Part shown: positions 15,060-24,029 of the stretch, piece after piece
How positions within the stretch are numbered: position 1 is the first letter of the stretch
Layout of the letters: each line of letters begins with the position of its first letter
Assembly: GCF_965138505.1 (NCBI RefSeq)
Contig: NZ_CBCSCO010000001.1
Span: 496,001 to 560,000, forward strand
Reading direction: 5' to 3'
Source of the DNA: Litorimonas haliclonae
GTDB taxonomy: Bacteria; Pseudomonadota; Alphaproteobacteria; Caulobacterales; Maricaulaceae
DNA length: 64,000 nucleotides
The notes under the pieces: model-generated
Told to the model about the DNA's origin: nothing
Databases searched by the model: none
The model's input: only the letters and a program-made list of their open reading frames with translations
Made by a program: the position numbers and the translations under genes

Positions 15060-17141
15060 ATGACGCGACAAAGTCCTGTCCTTAAATCTCTTATGTCTCG
15101 TCAAATGGAAATGGGAGACGTAGAAAACCTCCAAGACATGCGCCATTTTCGAATGGGACGTGACGACAACGATATTGCCTGGGTCTTTTTTCACCGACAG
15201 GGAGAGTCTGTAAACACCCTTAACAGAGCCGTCCTCGAAGACCTGTCGCGCGTTCTGGATGCGTTAGAAAGCCAACCTCCAAAAGGCGTCGTCATTCGCT
15301 CAACAAAACAGTCCGGCTTCTGCGCCGGAGCAGATATACGTGATTTCCGCGAAGCGGCCTCACCAGAAGTTATGATAGATGAACTTTTGCAAGGCAAAGT
15401 TATTCTTGATCGATTGGAATCCCTGCCCTGCCCGACAATTGCTCTTGTACATGGACACTGCCTCGGCGGCGGATTCGAACTGGCCTTGGCCTGCGATGAG
15501 CGCATTGCCATAGACGGGGCCAAATTTGGATTTCCCGAAGTTCAGCTTGGACTGCACCCCGGACTGGATGGGTCGGTTCGTTTAACGCGGTTGATAAATC
15601 CCCTCGAAGCCATGACCCATATGCTTACAGGCAAAACCGCCTACACAAAAAAAGCAAAAACCCTTGGCATTGTTTCAGAAATTGTAGAAGAGCGACATGC
15701 TAAAGCGGCGGTTCAATCGCTTGTCAAAAACCGCCCTCAAGCTGGTAAAAACGGATTTCTTGGCAGCGTGATGAAAACTGGCTTGGGCCGGTCTATTGCA
15801 GCAAAGAAAATGCGCGCTCAAACCGCGAAACAGGCTCCAAAAGCCCATTATCCTGCACCATATGCTTTAATTGATTTATGGGAGAAGCACGGCGGCAACC
15901 GAGACGCAATGTCCAAAGCGGAAACCCATTCTTTCGCTCAGCTCATGTTTTCAGAAACAGCCCAAAACCTTATTCGTGTTTATTTCCTTAAAGAGGCCCT
16001 GAAGTCATCTGCTGATAATAAATCGGAATTTGGCCACCTCCATATGATCGGCGCCGGAGCGATGGGCGGCGATATTGCCGCTTGGTCCGCGATACAGGGT
16101 TTGACCGTCACTTTGTCTGATATCGAAAATGACGCCATTGGCGTGGCCATGAAACGCGCCAAAGCCATGACACAGAAACGGCACTTAAATTCCATGCAGT
16201 CGCGGGACGCTATGGATAGGCTCATAGCTGATCCAAAACAAAACGGTGTCAAGAAAGCGGACATTCTCATTGAAGCCGGCCCGGAAGTCGAAAAAATTAA
16301 AAAACAGATTTATGCGTCTGTTGAACCGGATTTGAAAACAACGGCCGTTTTGGCAACTAATACCTCTAGTTTGCCGCTGGCCGATATCGGTCGTTCTCTT
16401 AAGAAAAAAGGACGTTTCGCCGGAATCCACTTCTTTAACCCTGTCGCGAGTCTTGATTTGGTTGAAGTCGTGAATTGGTCTGGCGCGAATAAGGTGACCA
16501 TGGAGCGTTCCCGCGGCTTTATTGGCCAGATAGGCAAACTGCCCGTCGACGTTAAAAGCGCGCCCGGATTTTTAGTCAACCGCGCTTTGATGCCCTATCT
16601 CCTCGAAGCTATTCTCATGCTAGAAGAAGGCGTTAAAGCAGAAACAATAGACAAAGCCGCCGAAGGCTTCGGTATGCCTGTCGGGCCCATTGAGCTAGCC
16701 GATCAGGTCGGTTTGGATATTTGTCAGCATGTAGGAGACGTTCTTCGGGAACAATTGGACACGCCCGTCGCCGAGATACCTACCTTCGTTAGACAAAAAG
16801 TTGAGGACGGTCATTTGGGTAAAAAAACTGGTCAGGGTTTTTACAAATGGAAAGATGGCAAGGCACAGAAGGATGAACCCGGAACGCCCGCCGACGACGC
16901 CCAAGACCGTCTAATTCTACCCCTGCTGAATGCATGCGCTGCCTGTTTACGAAAAGACATTGTCGGCAGCTCAGACGAACTTGATGCCGCCATGATTTTT
17001 GCAACAGGCTTTGCTCCATTTCGAGGCGGCCCCATGAATTACGCGGCCTCGCGAGGTCATAAGGACATAAAACAATTCCTTTCCAGTCTTTCCAAAACCT
17101 ATGGCCCGCGCTTTGACCCAGACCCTTTCTGGCAAGCATAA
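15060..17141 (+). CDS. fadJ: Enoyl-CoA hydratase / 3-hydroxyacyl-CoA dehydrogenase fusion
   Basis: This 693-residue protein combines two beta-oxidation steps. Residues 40-230 are a crotonase domain with the oxyanion motifs SGFCAGADI and GHCLGGGFE and both catalytic glutamates, Glu140 and Glu160, spaced 20 as in FadB. From about 330 follows the dehydrogenase: NAD-binding HMIGAGAMGGDIAA, then GIHFFNPVASLDLVEVV with the catalytic His, and SAPGFLVNRAL starting the C-terminal helical domains. I chose ATG 15060, two bases after the thiolase stop. It pairs with the upstream thiolase as a trifunctional enzyme. Confidence 0.93.
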   Translation: MTRQSPVLKSLMSRQMEMGDVENLQDMRHFRMGRDDNDIAWVFFHRQGESVNTLNRAVLEDLSRVLDALESQPPKGVVIRSTKQSGFCAGADIRDFREAASPEVMIDELLQGKVILDRLESLPCPTIALVHGHCLGGGFELALACDERIAIDGAKFGFPEVQLGLHPGLDGSVRLTRLINPLEAMTHMLTGKTAYTKKAKTLGIVSEIVEERHAKAAVQSLVKNRPQAGKNGFLGSVMKTGLGRSIAAKKMRAQTAKQAPKAHYPAPYALIDLWEKHGGNRDAMSKAETHSFAQLMFSETAQNLIRVYFLKEALKSSADNKSEFGHLHMIGAGAMGGDIAAWSAIQGLTVTLSDIENDAIGVAMKRAKAMTQKRHLNSMQSRDAMDRLIADPKQNGVKKADILIEAGPEVEKIKKQIYASVEPDLKTTAVLATNTSSLPLADIGRSLKKKGRFAGIHFFNPVASLDLVEVVNWSGANKVTMERSRGFIGQIGKLPVDVKSAPGFLVNRALMPYLLEAILMLEEGVKAETIDKAAEGFGMPVGPIELADQVGLDICQHVGDVLREQLDTPVAEIPTFVRQKVEDGHLGKKTGQGFYKWKDGKAQKDEPGTPADDAQDRLILPLLNACAACLRKDIVGSSDELDAAMIFATGFAPFRGGPMNYAASRGHKDIKQFLSSLSKTYGPRFDPDPFWQA

Positions 17142-17152
17142 GCCAAAGCGCC

Positions 17153-18997
17153 ATGGCTGAAAATACAGTGAATTTTACGGACGCCGGCTTACTTGCCGAC
17201 GAGATAATTGAGCGCTTAGAGGGAAATATCATAATGGCCACGCCGCTCGGTCTCGGCAAAGCCAATCACGTTATTAATGCCATTTACGACCGCGTCAGGC
17301 AAAACCAGGCTTACTCACTAAAAATATACACGGCCCTTACTCTCACCACGCCCTCAGCCACGTCGGATATGGAAGGTCGGTTTCTTGGCCCCTTAAAGGA
17401 TCGTCTTTATGAAGGCTATTGTGAGCTAACTTTTGCGCAGGATTTACAAAACGGCAAACTGCCTCCTAATGTGGATGTTTGTGAATTTTTCTTGGCGGCA
17501 GGCCAATGGCTCGGAAATGCAACCGTTCAAAAAAACTATATTAGCGCCAACTACTCAGATGCAGGGAGTTATATCCTTGAGGACGGAATTAATCTTGTTG
17601 TGCAGATGGTTTCGAGGAGATCAAAAGACTCAAATTATAGTCTTGCCTGCAATCCAGATATAACGCTTGATCTCCTGTCTGCCCGCGAAAGCGGAGATGC
17701 TAACTTTATCATGGTAGGAGAGATCAATAATACCCTGCCCTATATGTCAGGCGACGCCGAGATAAAGCGTGACAATTTTGAGTTCATTTTAGACGGCGAG
17801 TCTGCTGCCTCTGCACTTTTCAATATCCCCAAAAGACCCGTTGGCCTGCCGGAATACGCCGCCGGATTTTATGCTTCAGGCCTTATTCCCGATGATGGCA
17901 CCTTACAGATAGGAATCGGGTCTATCGGCGACGCCGTCGCTTACGCCCTAATTTTACGCCAAAATGAAAACGAGACTTACCGCAAGGTTATGAGCGCTCT
18001 CCATACCGAAGAGGAGATGCGCGGTTTACATCTTGCTCCCTTTGACATTGGCCTGCACGGAATGAGCGAAATGTTTGTGGACAGCTTTCTCGATTTGATG
18101 GAGGGAGACGTAATCAAGCGGGAAGTCGAAAGCGTACTAGTTCACGGCGGATTTTTTGTTGGTCCCAAGTCGTTCTATCAACGCCTAAACGAGATGCCGG
18201 AGAAGTTGCGCCAGAAAATCAACATGACCCGGGTTCGGTTCATTAATGACGTGCACAGTCATTTCGAAGAAAAACAAAAACATCGGCAAAATGCGCGCTT
18301 TATAAACAATGCCATGAAAGCGACCCTGCTCGGATCCGTCGTCTCTGATGGCCTGGAAAATGGTCAGGTCATAAGCGGCGTTGGCGGGCAATATGACTTC
18401 GTGCGTCAGGCCTTTGCGCTCCAAGGCGCCCGGTCTTTGATAATGTTAAACGCTCTGCGCGACGGAACCGTAAATCCCGAAAGCAATATTGTTTGGAATT
18501 ATGGCCATACAACCATCCCCCGTCATCTGAGGGATATAGTGGTTACGGAATACGGCGCGGCGGATTTAAGAGGCAAAAGTGATGCGGATGTTATAAAGGG
18601 GATGATTTCAATCTCGGACGCGCAATTCCATGGCGAATTGATAAAAAAAGCTCAAGAGAACGGAAAACTTTCGCGCGAATTCAATCCACCGACCGAATGG
18701 TCCAAAAATACGGCAGGCCACATTCAGCAGGCTCTTAGTGAATTTAGAGGTAAGGGTTATTTGCCGGAATTTCCATTTGGCACTGACTTTACCCCGGTTG
18801 AGCAAAAACTCATAAAAGCCCTGGATAAGCTAAAACCAATTTCAAAATCCAAATTCCAGATAATTAAAACATCCTGGAAAGGCTTCCGCAGTCACCCTGA
18901 CGGGGATATACGCGACGCCCTGAAACGAATGAAATTAGATAAACCAAATAGCTTTGATGAACGCTCCAAAGCCTATCTATTACGAGCTGTTCTTTAA
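17153..18997 (+). CDS. Acetyl-CoA hydrolase/transferase family protein
   Basis: This 614-residue protein resembles the acetyl-CoA hydrolase / CoA-transferase family: an N-terminal domain with GNIIMATPLGLGKANHVINA and a C-terminal domain with SGVGGQYDFVRQAF and DIVVTEYGAADLRGKSD, which are hallmark motifs. Family members move CoA between acetate, succinate, butyrate or longer acids, or hydrolyse acyl-CoA. It starts 11 bases after fadJ and is the last gene of the fad operon, so it may recycle CoA or activate fatty acids by CoA transfer. It is about 100 residues longer than typical family members (around 500). Substrate is unknown. Confidence 0.85.
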   Translation: MAENTVNFTDAGLLADEIIERLEGNIIMATPLGLGKANHVINAIYDRVRQNQAYSLKIYTALTLTTPSATSDMEGRFLGPLKDRLYEGYCELTFAQDLQNGKLPPNVDVCEFFLAAGQWLGNATVQKNYISANYSDAGSYILEDGINLVVQMVSRRSKDSNYSLACNPDITLDLLSARESGDANFIMVGEINNTLPYMSGDAEIKRDNFEFILDGESAASALFNIPKRPVGLPEYAAGFYASGLIPDDGTLQIGIGSIGDAVAYALILRQNENETYRKVMSALHTEEEMRGLHLAPFDIGLHGMSEMFVDSFLDLMEGDVIKREVESVLVHGGFFVGPKSFYQRLNEMPEKLRQKINMTRVRFINDVHSHFEEKQKHRQNARFINNAMKATLLGSVVSDGLENGQVISGVGGQYDFVRQAFALQGARSLIMLNALRDGTVNPESNIVWNYGHTTIPRHLRDIVVTEYGAADLRGKSDADVIKGMISISDAQFHGELIKKAQENGKLSREFNPPTEWSKNTAGHIQQALSEFRGKGYLPEFPFGTDFTPVEQKLIKALDKLKPISKSKFQIIKTSWKGFRSHPDGDIRDALKRMKLDKPNSFDERSKAYLLRAVL

Positions 18998-19019
18998 ATG
19001 CAACCAGCCTCAAGACGAC

Positions 19020-19241
19020 TTATAACTTGCCTTCGAGTATATCTTTTTCTGCCGAGAGGGCATTTTTAAAGACAAAAAAGAATAAAACGGCTAATGGTAT
19101 CAGCATAAGAGCTTCGCCGCCCATTATTACGGATTGTGAGGCATGCAGAGCGTTTAAGCCCATCCACGTCAGACCTTCGATAAACACGCCGGCTTCTAGA
19201 GTCAGAAAAAGCGTTCCTACAAGTGCATTTAGGTAAATCAT
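19020..19241 (-). CDS. Small two-helix membrane protein of unknown function
   Basis: This 73-residue protein starts at ATG 19241, with AAGGA properly spaced upstream; a longer frame to 19277 lacks such support. It has two hydrophobic helices (IYLNALVGTLFLTLEAGVFI and MGGEALMLIPLAVLFFFVFK) separated by a short loop, and a charged tail (SAEKDILEGKL). I recognise no family. It runs convergent to the fad operon and divergent from the efflux operon. The ribosome-binding site and amphipathic ending favour a real gene. Confidence 0.6.
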   Translation of the reverse strand: MIYLNALVGTLFLTLEAGVFIEGLTWMGLNALHASQSVIMGGEALMLIPLAVLFFFVFKNALSAEKDILEGKL

Positions 19242-19455
19242 CTTAATATTCCTTATCAAAGAGCATCTGTTTTGCAATGCCCTGCTCGAAATGTGTGTTG
19301 TAAAGGCCAGTTTGCAAGGCTCTTGTAAGATTAATTTTGGATATCACATGCAATTTCTAATTCCCTTAGATAGTTCTGATAGGGCCGACTGCCCGACCAT
19401 TCGAAGCAACATCAAGCCTCTACTGCAGACATAAATTTAGAATTTCGACGCCTCC

Positions 19456-19471
19456 TATGCATAAATGCATA
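19456..19471. promoter_or_regulatory. Palindrome upstream of the RND efflux operon
   Basis: The 352 bases between the small membrane gene and the adaptor gene (19242-19593) contain no other gene. They hold TATGCAT-AA-ATGCATA at 19456-19471, a perfect seven-base inverted repeat 122 bases before the adaptor start. This is a candidate repressor or activator operator. No regulator gene is adjacent, so the cognate protein would be encoded elsewhere. Confidence 0.4.
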
Positions 19472-19593
19472 ACGAATGCGTCCAAAAGACAGGTTAAACT
19501 CCTTGAAGACCATTCTCGAGACACCTATTTGTCTGCAAGATTATTACTGTTTTTAAATTAGGTTCAGAACCATGAGCCTGACAGGAAGTTATT

Positions 19594-20814
19594 ATGCCAG
19601 TGCTCAAATACCTCAAGTTGTCGTCCTGTATAATCCCATTAATTCTTTTGGCATGCCAAGCGACCGACAACAAAGACACGCCGTCACAGACCCAATCGGC
19701 GCAGGCGGCAAGCCAAGCTATGACGGTGCAAGCTGTCACTGTGCGCGAACATAATGTCCCAAATATTATTGAACTTCCCGGACGCGTAGAACCTGTCAGA
19801 CAAGCTGAGGTTCGGGCCCGGGTAACAGGAATCGTCCAAGAACGCCTTTATGAAGAAGGCACAGATGTGACCAAGGGCCAAGCCTTATTTAGTATCGACC
19901 CTCGGGAGGTGAAAGCCAATTTAGCGCAGGTCAAAGCGAGCTTGCAACGCGCAGAAGCCACTGCGGCCAACGCCCAAGCCGTAGTAGACCGATTTGAAAA
20001 TCTGGTTGAATTACAAGCAATTAGCCAACAAGAGTACGATTCGGCTGTCGCGGCGTCTCGGGAGGCTGACGCCAGTGTCATCCAGATTAAAGCCCAGATA
20101 GATGCAGCAAATTTACAAGTGGGATACACTACCGTCCGCGCCCCGATCGCAGGACGCGCCCGACGCGCCAACGTGACCGAAGGCGCTTTGGTAAGTGCCG
20201 GCGAAGCCACGCTGATGACACAAATAGAACAGCTAGATCCGGTTTACGTCACAGTGGCACAGTCGTCGTCGAAAGTTCTCGAAGTCCGTCGGGCGATAGC
20301 GGATGGTACAATCGAAGTAGATGAGAATGGCCAGACAAAAGTAGAGCTGTTTTTCGCGGATGGCACCCCCTACTCTGAACCTGGATACGTGGATTTTTTA
20401 GATTTCTCCGTAAATCAAACCACCGGAACAGTGAATCTCAGAGCCGAATTCCCTAATCCAGACAATATTTTGCTGCCGGGGGAATTCGTTCATGCCCGTT
20501 TTTATGTGGGTTCCCGCAGAAATGGCTTATCGGTACCGCAGAGCGCCGTCAGCATCGCAGAGTCAGGCGCGAGCGTTTTCGTTGTCGACACGACTGGGAA
20601 GGTGGAAGCGAAACCTATTAAACTCGGTCCTATGGACGGTCAGGAATGGGTTATTGAAACCGGCTTATCAGCTGGCGATCAAGTGATAACAAGCAATATT
20701 CAACAGCTGCGTCCCGGCACGCTCGTTGAAGTAAGCTCCGGACCGAGTTCAATGCCTTCATCGCAAGAGAGCCCTTCTCAAACACCAGATTCAGCCAAAA
20801 ACGGCAATCGGTGA
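19594..20814 (+). CDS. AcrA/MexA-type periplasmic adaptor lipoprotein
   Basis: This 406-residue membrane fusion protein has a lipobox (LILLAC, Cys21) and the standard order of domains: barrel-sandwich half (PGRVEPVRQAEVRARVTGIV), alpha-helical hairpin (about 105-180), second barrel-sandwich half (VGYTTVRAPIAGRARRANVT), then the beta-barrel and membrane-proximal domains. It links an inner-membrane RND pump to an outer-membrane channel. AGGAAG precedes the ATG. It is the first gene of an adaptor-pump-channel operon; the pump starts 32 bases downstream. Confidence 0.92.
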   Translation: MPVLKYLKLSSCIIPLILLACQATDNKDTPSQTQSAQAASQAMTVQAVTVREHNVPNIIELPGRVEPVRQAEVRARVTGIVQERLYEEGTDVTKGQALFSIDPREVKANLAQVKASLQRAEATAANAQAVVDRFENLVELQAISQQEYDSAVAASREADASVIQIKAQIDAANLQVGYTTVRAPIAGRARRANVTEGALVSAGEATLMTQIEQLDPVYVTVAQSSSKVLEVRRAIADGTIEVDENGQTKVELFFADGTPYSEPGYVDFLDFSVNQTTGTVNLRAEFPNPDNILLPGEFVHARFYVGSRRNGLSVPQSAVSIAESGASVFVVDTTGKVEAKPIKLGPMDGQEWVIETGLSAGDQVITSNIQQLRPGTLVEVSSGPSSMPSSQESPSQTPDSAKNGNR

Positions 20815-20846
20815 TTATGAGCTTTTTAAAAAAGTTGGATTAAACT

Positions 20847-23800
20847 GTGCCACGTTTTTTTATTGACCGACCCATTTTTGCTTGGGTAATTTCGCTCTGC
20901 ATTTTGCTCTCTGGGTTTATCGCCCTGCGCGCACTACCTGTAGAGCAATACCCCGAGATTGCCCCGCCTTCCCTCTCAATTTCAGTGGTTTATCCTGGCG
21001 CCGACGCGGAAACACTCGAGCAGAATGTCATTCAGATCATTGAACAGCAACTCAATGGCGTGGAAGGCTTTCTCTATATGGACTCCTCGAGCCAATCTAA
21101 CGGGACAGGCTCTATAACACTGACCTTTGAATCTGGTACTGATATTGATATCGCGCAGACAGAGGTTCAAAATCGCCTTGGCACGGTTGAAGCTCGACTT
21201 CCGGAAGATGTCCGCCGTCAAGGCATTCAAGTCCGCCAAGCTAATTCTTCATTTCTTCAAATCATCGCATTGACGTCGAAAAGCGGTGATCTGAACACTA
21301 CAGATCTGGGGAATGTTGCCTCCATACAGGTTATTGATGAATTGCGGCGCGTACCCGGTGTGGGCGATGTCACTTTATTTGGTTCAGAATATGCTATGCG
21401 CGTCTGGCTCGACCCGGAAAAGTTGGCGTCATACGAGTTAACACCGTCAGAAGTGCTTTTCGCGATCCGGGAACAAAACAGCCAAACAGCCGGAGGGTCT
21501 CTCGGTGCCCTTCCAAATCTGGATCAGACTCAAATTTCAGCGACGATTATTACGCAAAATAGATTCTCGACCGTAGAGCAGTTCCAGAAAATAATACTTA
21601 GAGCTGAAACAGGCGGAGCTACGGTTCGTTTGGAAGATGTCGCACGCGTTGAAATAGGCGCTCAAAGCTACGCCACGAGCACCACGCTCAATGGTCAACC
21701 TATGGCCGGTATGGCCATACAACTCGCCACAGGCGCTAACGCTCTTGCTGCTGCCGAAGGCGTCGAAAGCCGTATGAAGGAATTGGAGCCCAGCCTTCCT
21801 CCAGATGTCGAGTGGACAATCCCTTATGACACGACACCTTTCGTCCGAGTGTCTGTTAAAGAAGTCGTAAAAACACTCCTTGAAGCCATGGCCTTGGTCT
21901 TTCTCGTCATGTTTCTTTTCCTCCAAAGCTGGAGAGCGACGATTATTCCAACTTTGGTCGTTCCGATCGCCCTTGCGGGCGCTTGTCTGGGGTTATGGCT
22001 ATTCGGATTTTCTATAAATGTTTTGACCTTGTTCGGAATGGTGTTGGCGATTGGTATTCTCGTCGATGACGCAATCATAGTAATCGAGAACGTTGAGAGG
22101 ATCATGCGCGAAGAAGGCCTGGCTCCCAAGGAAGCCACCCGGAAAGCCATGGATCAAATAACGGGGGCTATTATCGGGATTACACTTGTTCTCGTCGCCG
22201 TATTCTTACCTATGGCATTTTTCCCTGGATCGACCGGCGGGATTTACAAACAATTTTCTGTAACCTTGGCCATTTCAATTCTGTTTTCGGCGCTCATGGC
22301 TCTAACGCTTACCCCCGCACTCTGCGCGACCTTTCTAAAACCGGTTCCCCAGAACACAGAGACTAAAGGCAAAACGAAGAAGACATCCAAATGGAATATT
22401 GGCGCTAAATTTTTTGGTGGATTCAATCGTTGGTTTGGGCGCATGACTGACCGATACGGTCGAGCAAATGATGGGATACTTTCTAGGCCAATTCGGGGTT
22501 TGGCTGTATTTTGCATCCTTGTTGGGTTGGCCGGTTTTCTATTTATTCGACTACCGACCGCATTTCTTCCTGTAGAAGACCAAGGTTACTTAGTTACCGT
22601 AGTACAGGCGCCTCCTGGAGCAACGCGCGAGAGAACCGAAGCGACGATCGAGCCCGTCTCTGACTTTTGGTTAAACCAGCCCGAGGTTGAAAATTTGGTT
22701 GTTGTGCGCGGCTTTAGCTTTTTCGGTCAAGGTCAGAACAATGCCCTCATGTTCAGCCCCCTTTATGACTGGAAGAAGCGCAAAGCTGAGAACAGCAAAG
22801 CTTCTGCCTTGTTGGGTAGAGCTATGAGCGAGTTTTCTCAACTGGATAATGCCATGGTTTTCGTTATCCAACCCCCGGCCATTCAGTCTTTGGGTAATGC
22901 CAGTGGTTTCAGCCTTAAACTTCAAGATAGAGGCGGAATGGGAAGAGAAGCTCTCACAGATGCGCGAAACCAGCTGTTAGGGCTAATGAGCCAGAGCGAT
23001 GTTGTTACGAACGTCAGGCCCGAAGACCAAGCTGCTTCTCCGCAGCTACGTGTTAACATAGACCGGGTGCTTGCCCGTTCCCTTGGTCTGTCTATTTCCG
23101 ACGTTAACAGCACACTGGCAATTAATTTCGGCTCGGCTTTTGCGAACGAATTTATCCGTGGGGGCCGATCACTTCAGGTTTATGTCCAAGCTGATGCGCC
23201 TCACCGTATGACCGCAGAAGATGTTCTATCTCTGCGCGTCCCAAATCAAACTGGAGAACTTGTCCCATTCAGCACCTTTGCAACGGCGGAATGGACTGCC
23301 GGTCCGCCAAGTCTCGCGCGTTATAATGGGTATCCGGCCATGACGATTTCTGGAGAGGCCGCTCCGGGCAAGTCGTCAGGTGCCGCTTTGGACGCCGTTG
23401 AGGAAATGGTCGCCCAGCTGCCCCAAGGCATTGGGTCGGAATGGACCGGTCTCAGTTTTGAAGAAAAACGCTCCGCCGGCCAAATTGGCGCGTTGCTAGG
23501 ATTATCTATCTTGGTTGTCTTCCTGCTTCTTTCGGCCCTGTATGAGAGCTGGGCTATGCCAATTGCTGTACTCTTAATCGTCCCTATAGGGGTCCTAGGG
23601 GCCGTCACATTTTCAATGCTGAGAGGCTTATCGGCGGATGTATATTTCAATGTTGGACTGATCACAATTATAGGTCTCGCCGCAAAAAATGCGATTCTCA
23701 TTGTCGAATTTGCCATTGAAGAAGAGGAAGCAGGAAAGTCTCCGCTGGAAGCTGTAAGAAGCGCTGCTCGTTTACGTCTCCGACCTATTATCATGACCTC

Positions 23801-24029
23801 CATGGCTTTTATTCTCGCCATGGTACCACTAGTCATTTCCGACGGAGCAGGCGCCAACAGTCGTATCGCCGTGGGCACCGGGGTTATGGGCGGCATGATA
23901 ACGGCAACAGCCATCGGTATTTTCGTTGTTCCGCTACTCTATCTTTTGATTCGAAAGCACCTAAGTCGGAAAGACCCGACAGCTTCCGGACAAATGGAGA
24001 CACATGATCAAGAAGGGAGCGCGTCATGA
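20847..24029 (+). CDS. AcrB/MexB-type multidrug RND efflux pump (HAE1 family)
   Basis: This 1060-residue pump starts with GTG at 20847 (PRFFIDRPIFAWVISLC), the typical AcrB N-terminus. The proton-relay acids are Asp407 and Asp408 in GILVDDAIIVIENVER, the same numbers as in E. coli AcrB, and the relay Lys is present in GLAAKNAILIVEFAIEEE. Other family motifs include FFPGSTGGIYKQFS and FLPVEDQGY. It would export hydrophobic drugs, bile-like compounds or solvents. It overlaps the downstream channel gene by ATGA. The proton-relay residues are intact, so it is probably functional. Confidence 0.95.
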   Translation: MPRFFIDRPIFAWVISLCILLSGFIALRALPVEQYPEIAPPSLSISVVYPGADAETLEQNVIQIIEQQLNGVEGFLYMDSSSQSNGTGSITLTFESGTDIDIAQTEVQNRLGTVEARLPEDVRRQGIQVRQANSSFLQIIALTSKSGDLNTTDLGNVASIQVIDELRRVPGVGDVTLFGSEYAMRVWLDPEKLASYELTPSEVLFAIREQNSQTAGGSLGALPNLDQTQISATIITQNRFSTVEQFQKIILRAETGGATVRLEDVARVEIGAQSYATSTTLNGQPMAGMAIQLATGANALAAAEGVESRMKELEPSLPPDVEWTIPYDTTPFVRVSVKEVVKTLLEAMALVFLVMFLFLQSWRATIIPTLVVPIALAGACLGLWLFGFSINVLTLFGMVLAIGILVDDAIIVIENVERIMREEGLAPKEATRKAMDQITGAIIGITLVLVAVFLPMAFFPGSTGGIYKQFSVTLAISILFSALMALTLTPALCATFLKPVPQNTETKGKTKKTSKWNIGAKFFGGFNRWFGRMTDRYGRANDGILSRPIRGLAVFCILVGLAGFLFIRLPTAFLPVEDQGYLVTVVQAPPGATRERTEATIEPVSDFWLNQPEVENLVVVRGFSFFGQGQNNALMFSPLYDWKKRKAENSKASALLGRAMSEFSQLDNAMVFVIQPPAIQSLGNASGFSLKLQDRGGMGREALTDARNQLLGLMSQSDVVTNVRPEDQAASPQLRVNIDRVLARSLGLSISDVNSTLAINFGSAFANEFIRGGRSLQVYVQADAPHRMTAEDVLSLRVPNQTGELVPFSTFATAEWTAGPPSLARYNGYPAMTISGEAAPGKSSGAALDAVEEMVAQLPQGIGSEWTGLSFEEKRSAGQIGALLGLSILVVFLLLSALYESWAMPIAVLLIVPIGVLGAVTFSMLRGLSADVYFNVGLITIIGLAAKNAILIVEFAIEEEEAGKSPLEAVRSAARLRLRPIIMTSMAFILAMVPLVISDGAGANSRIAVGTGVMGGMITATAIGIFVVPLLYLLIRKHLSRKDPTASGQMETHDQEGSAS

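Noticed and set aside
23321..23914. A 197-codon open frame antisense to the drug RND pump
   Set aside because: Low-complexity translation antisense to conserved transporter sequence; a shadow of the real gene.
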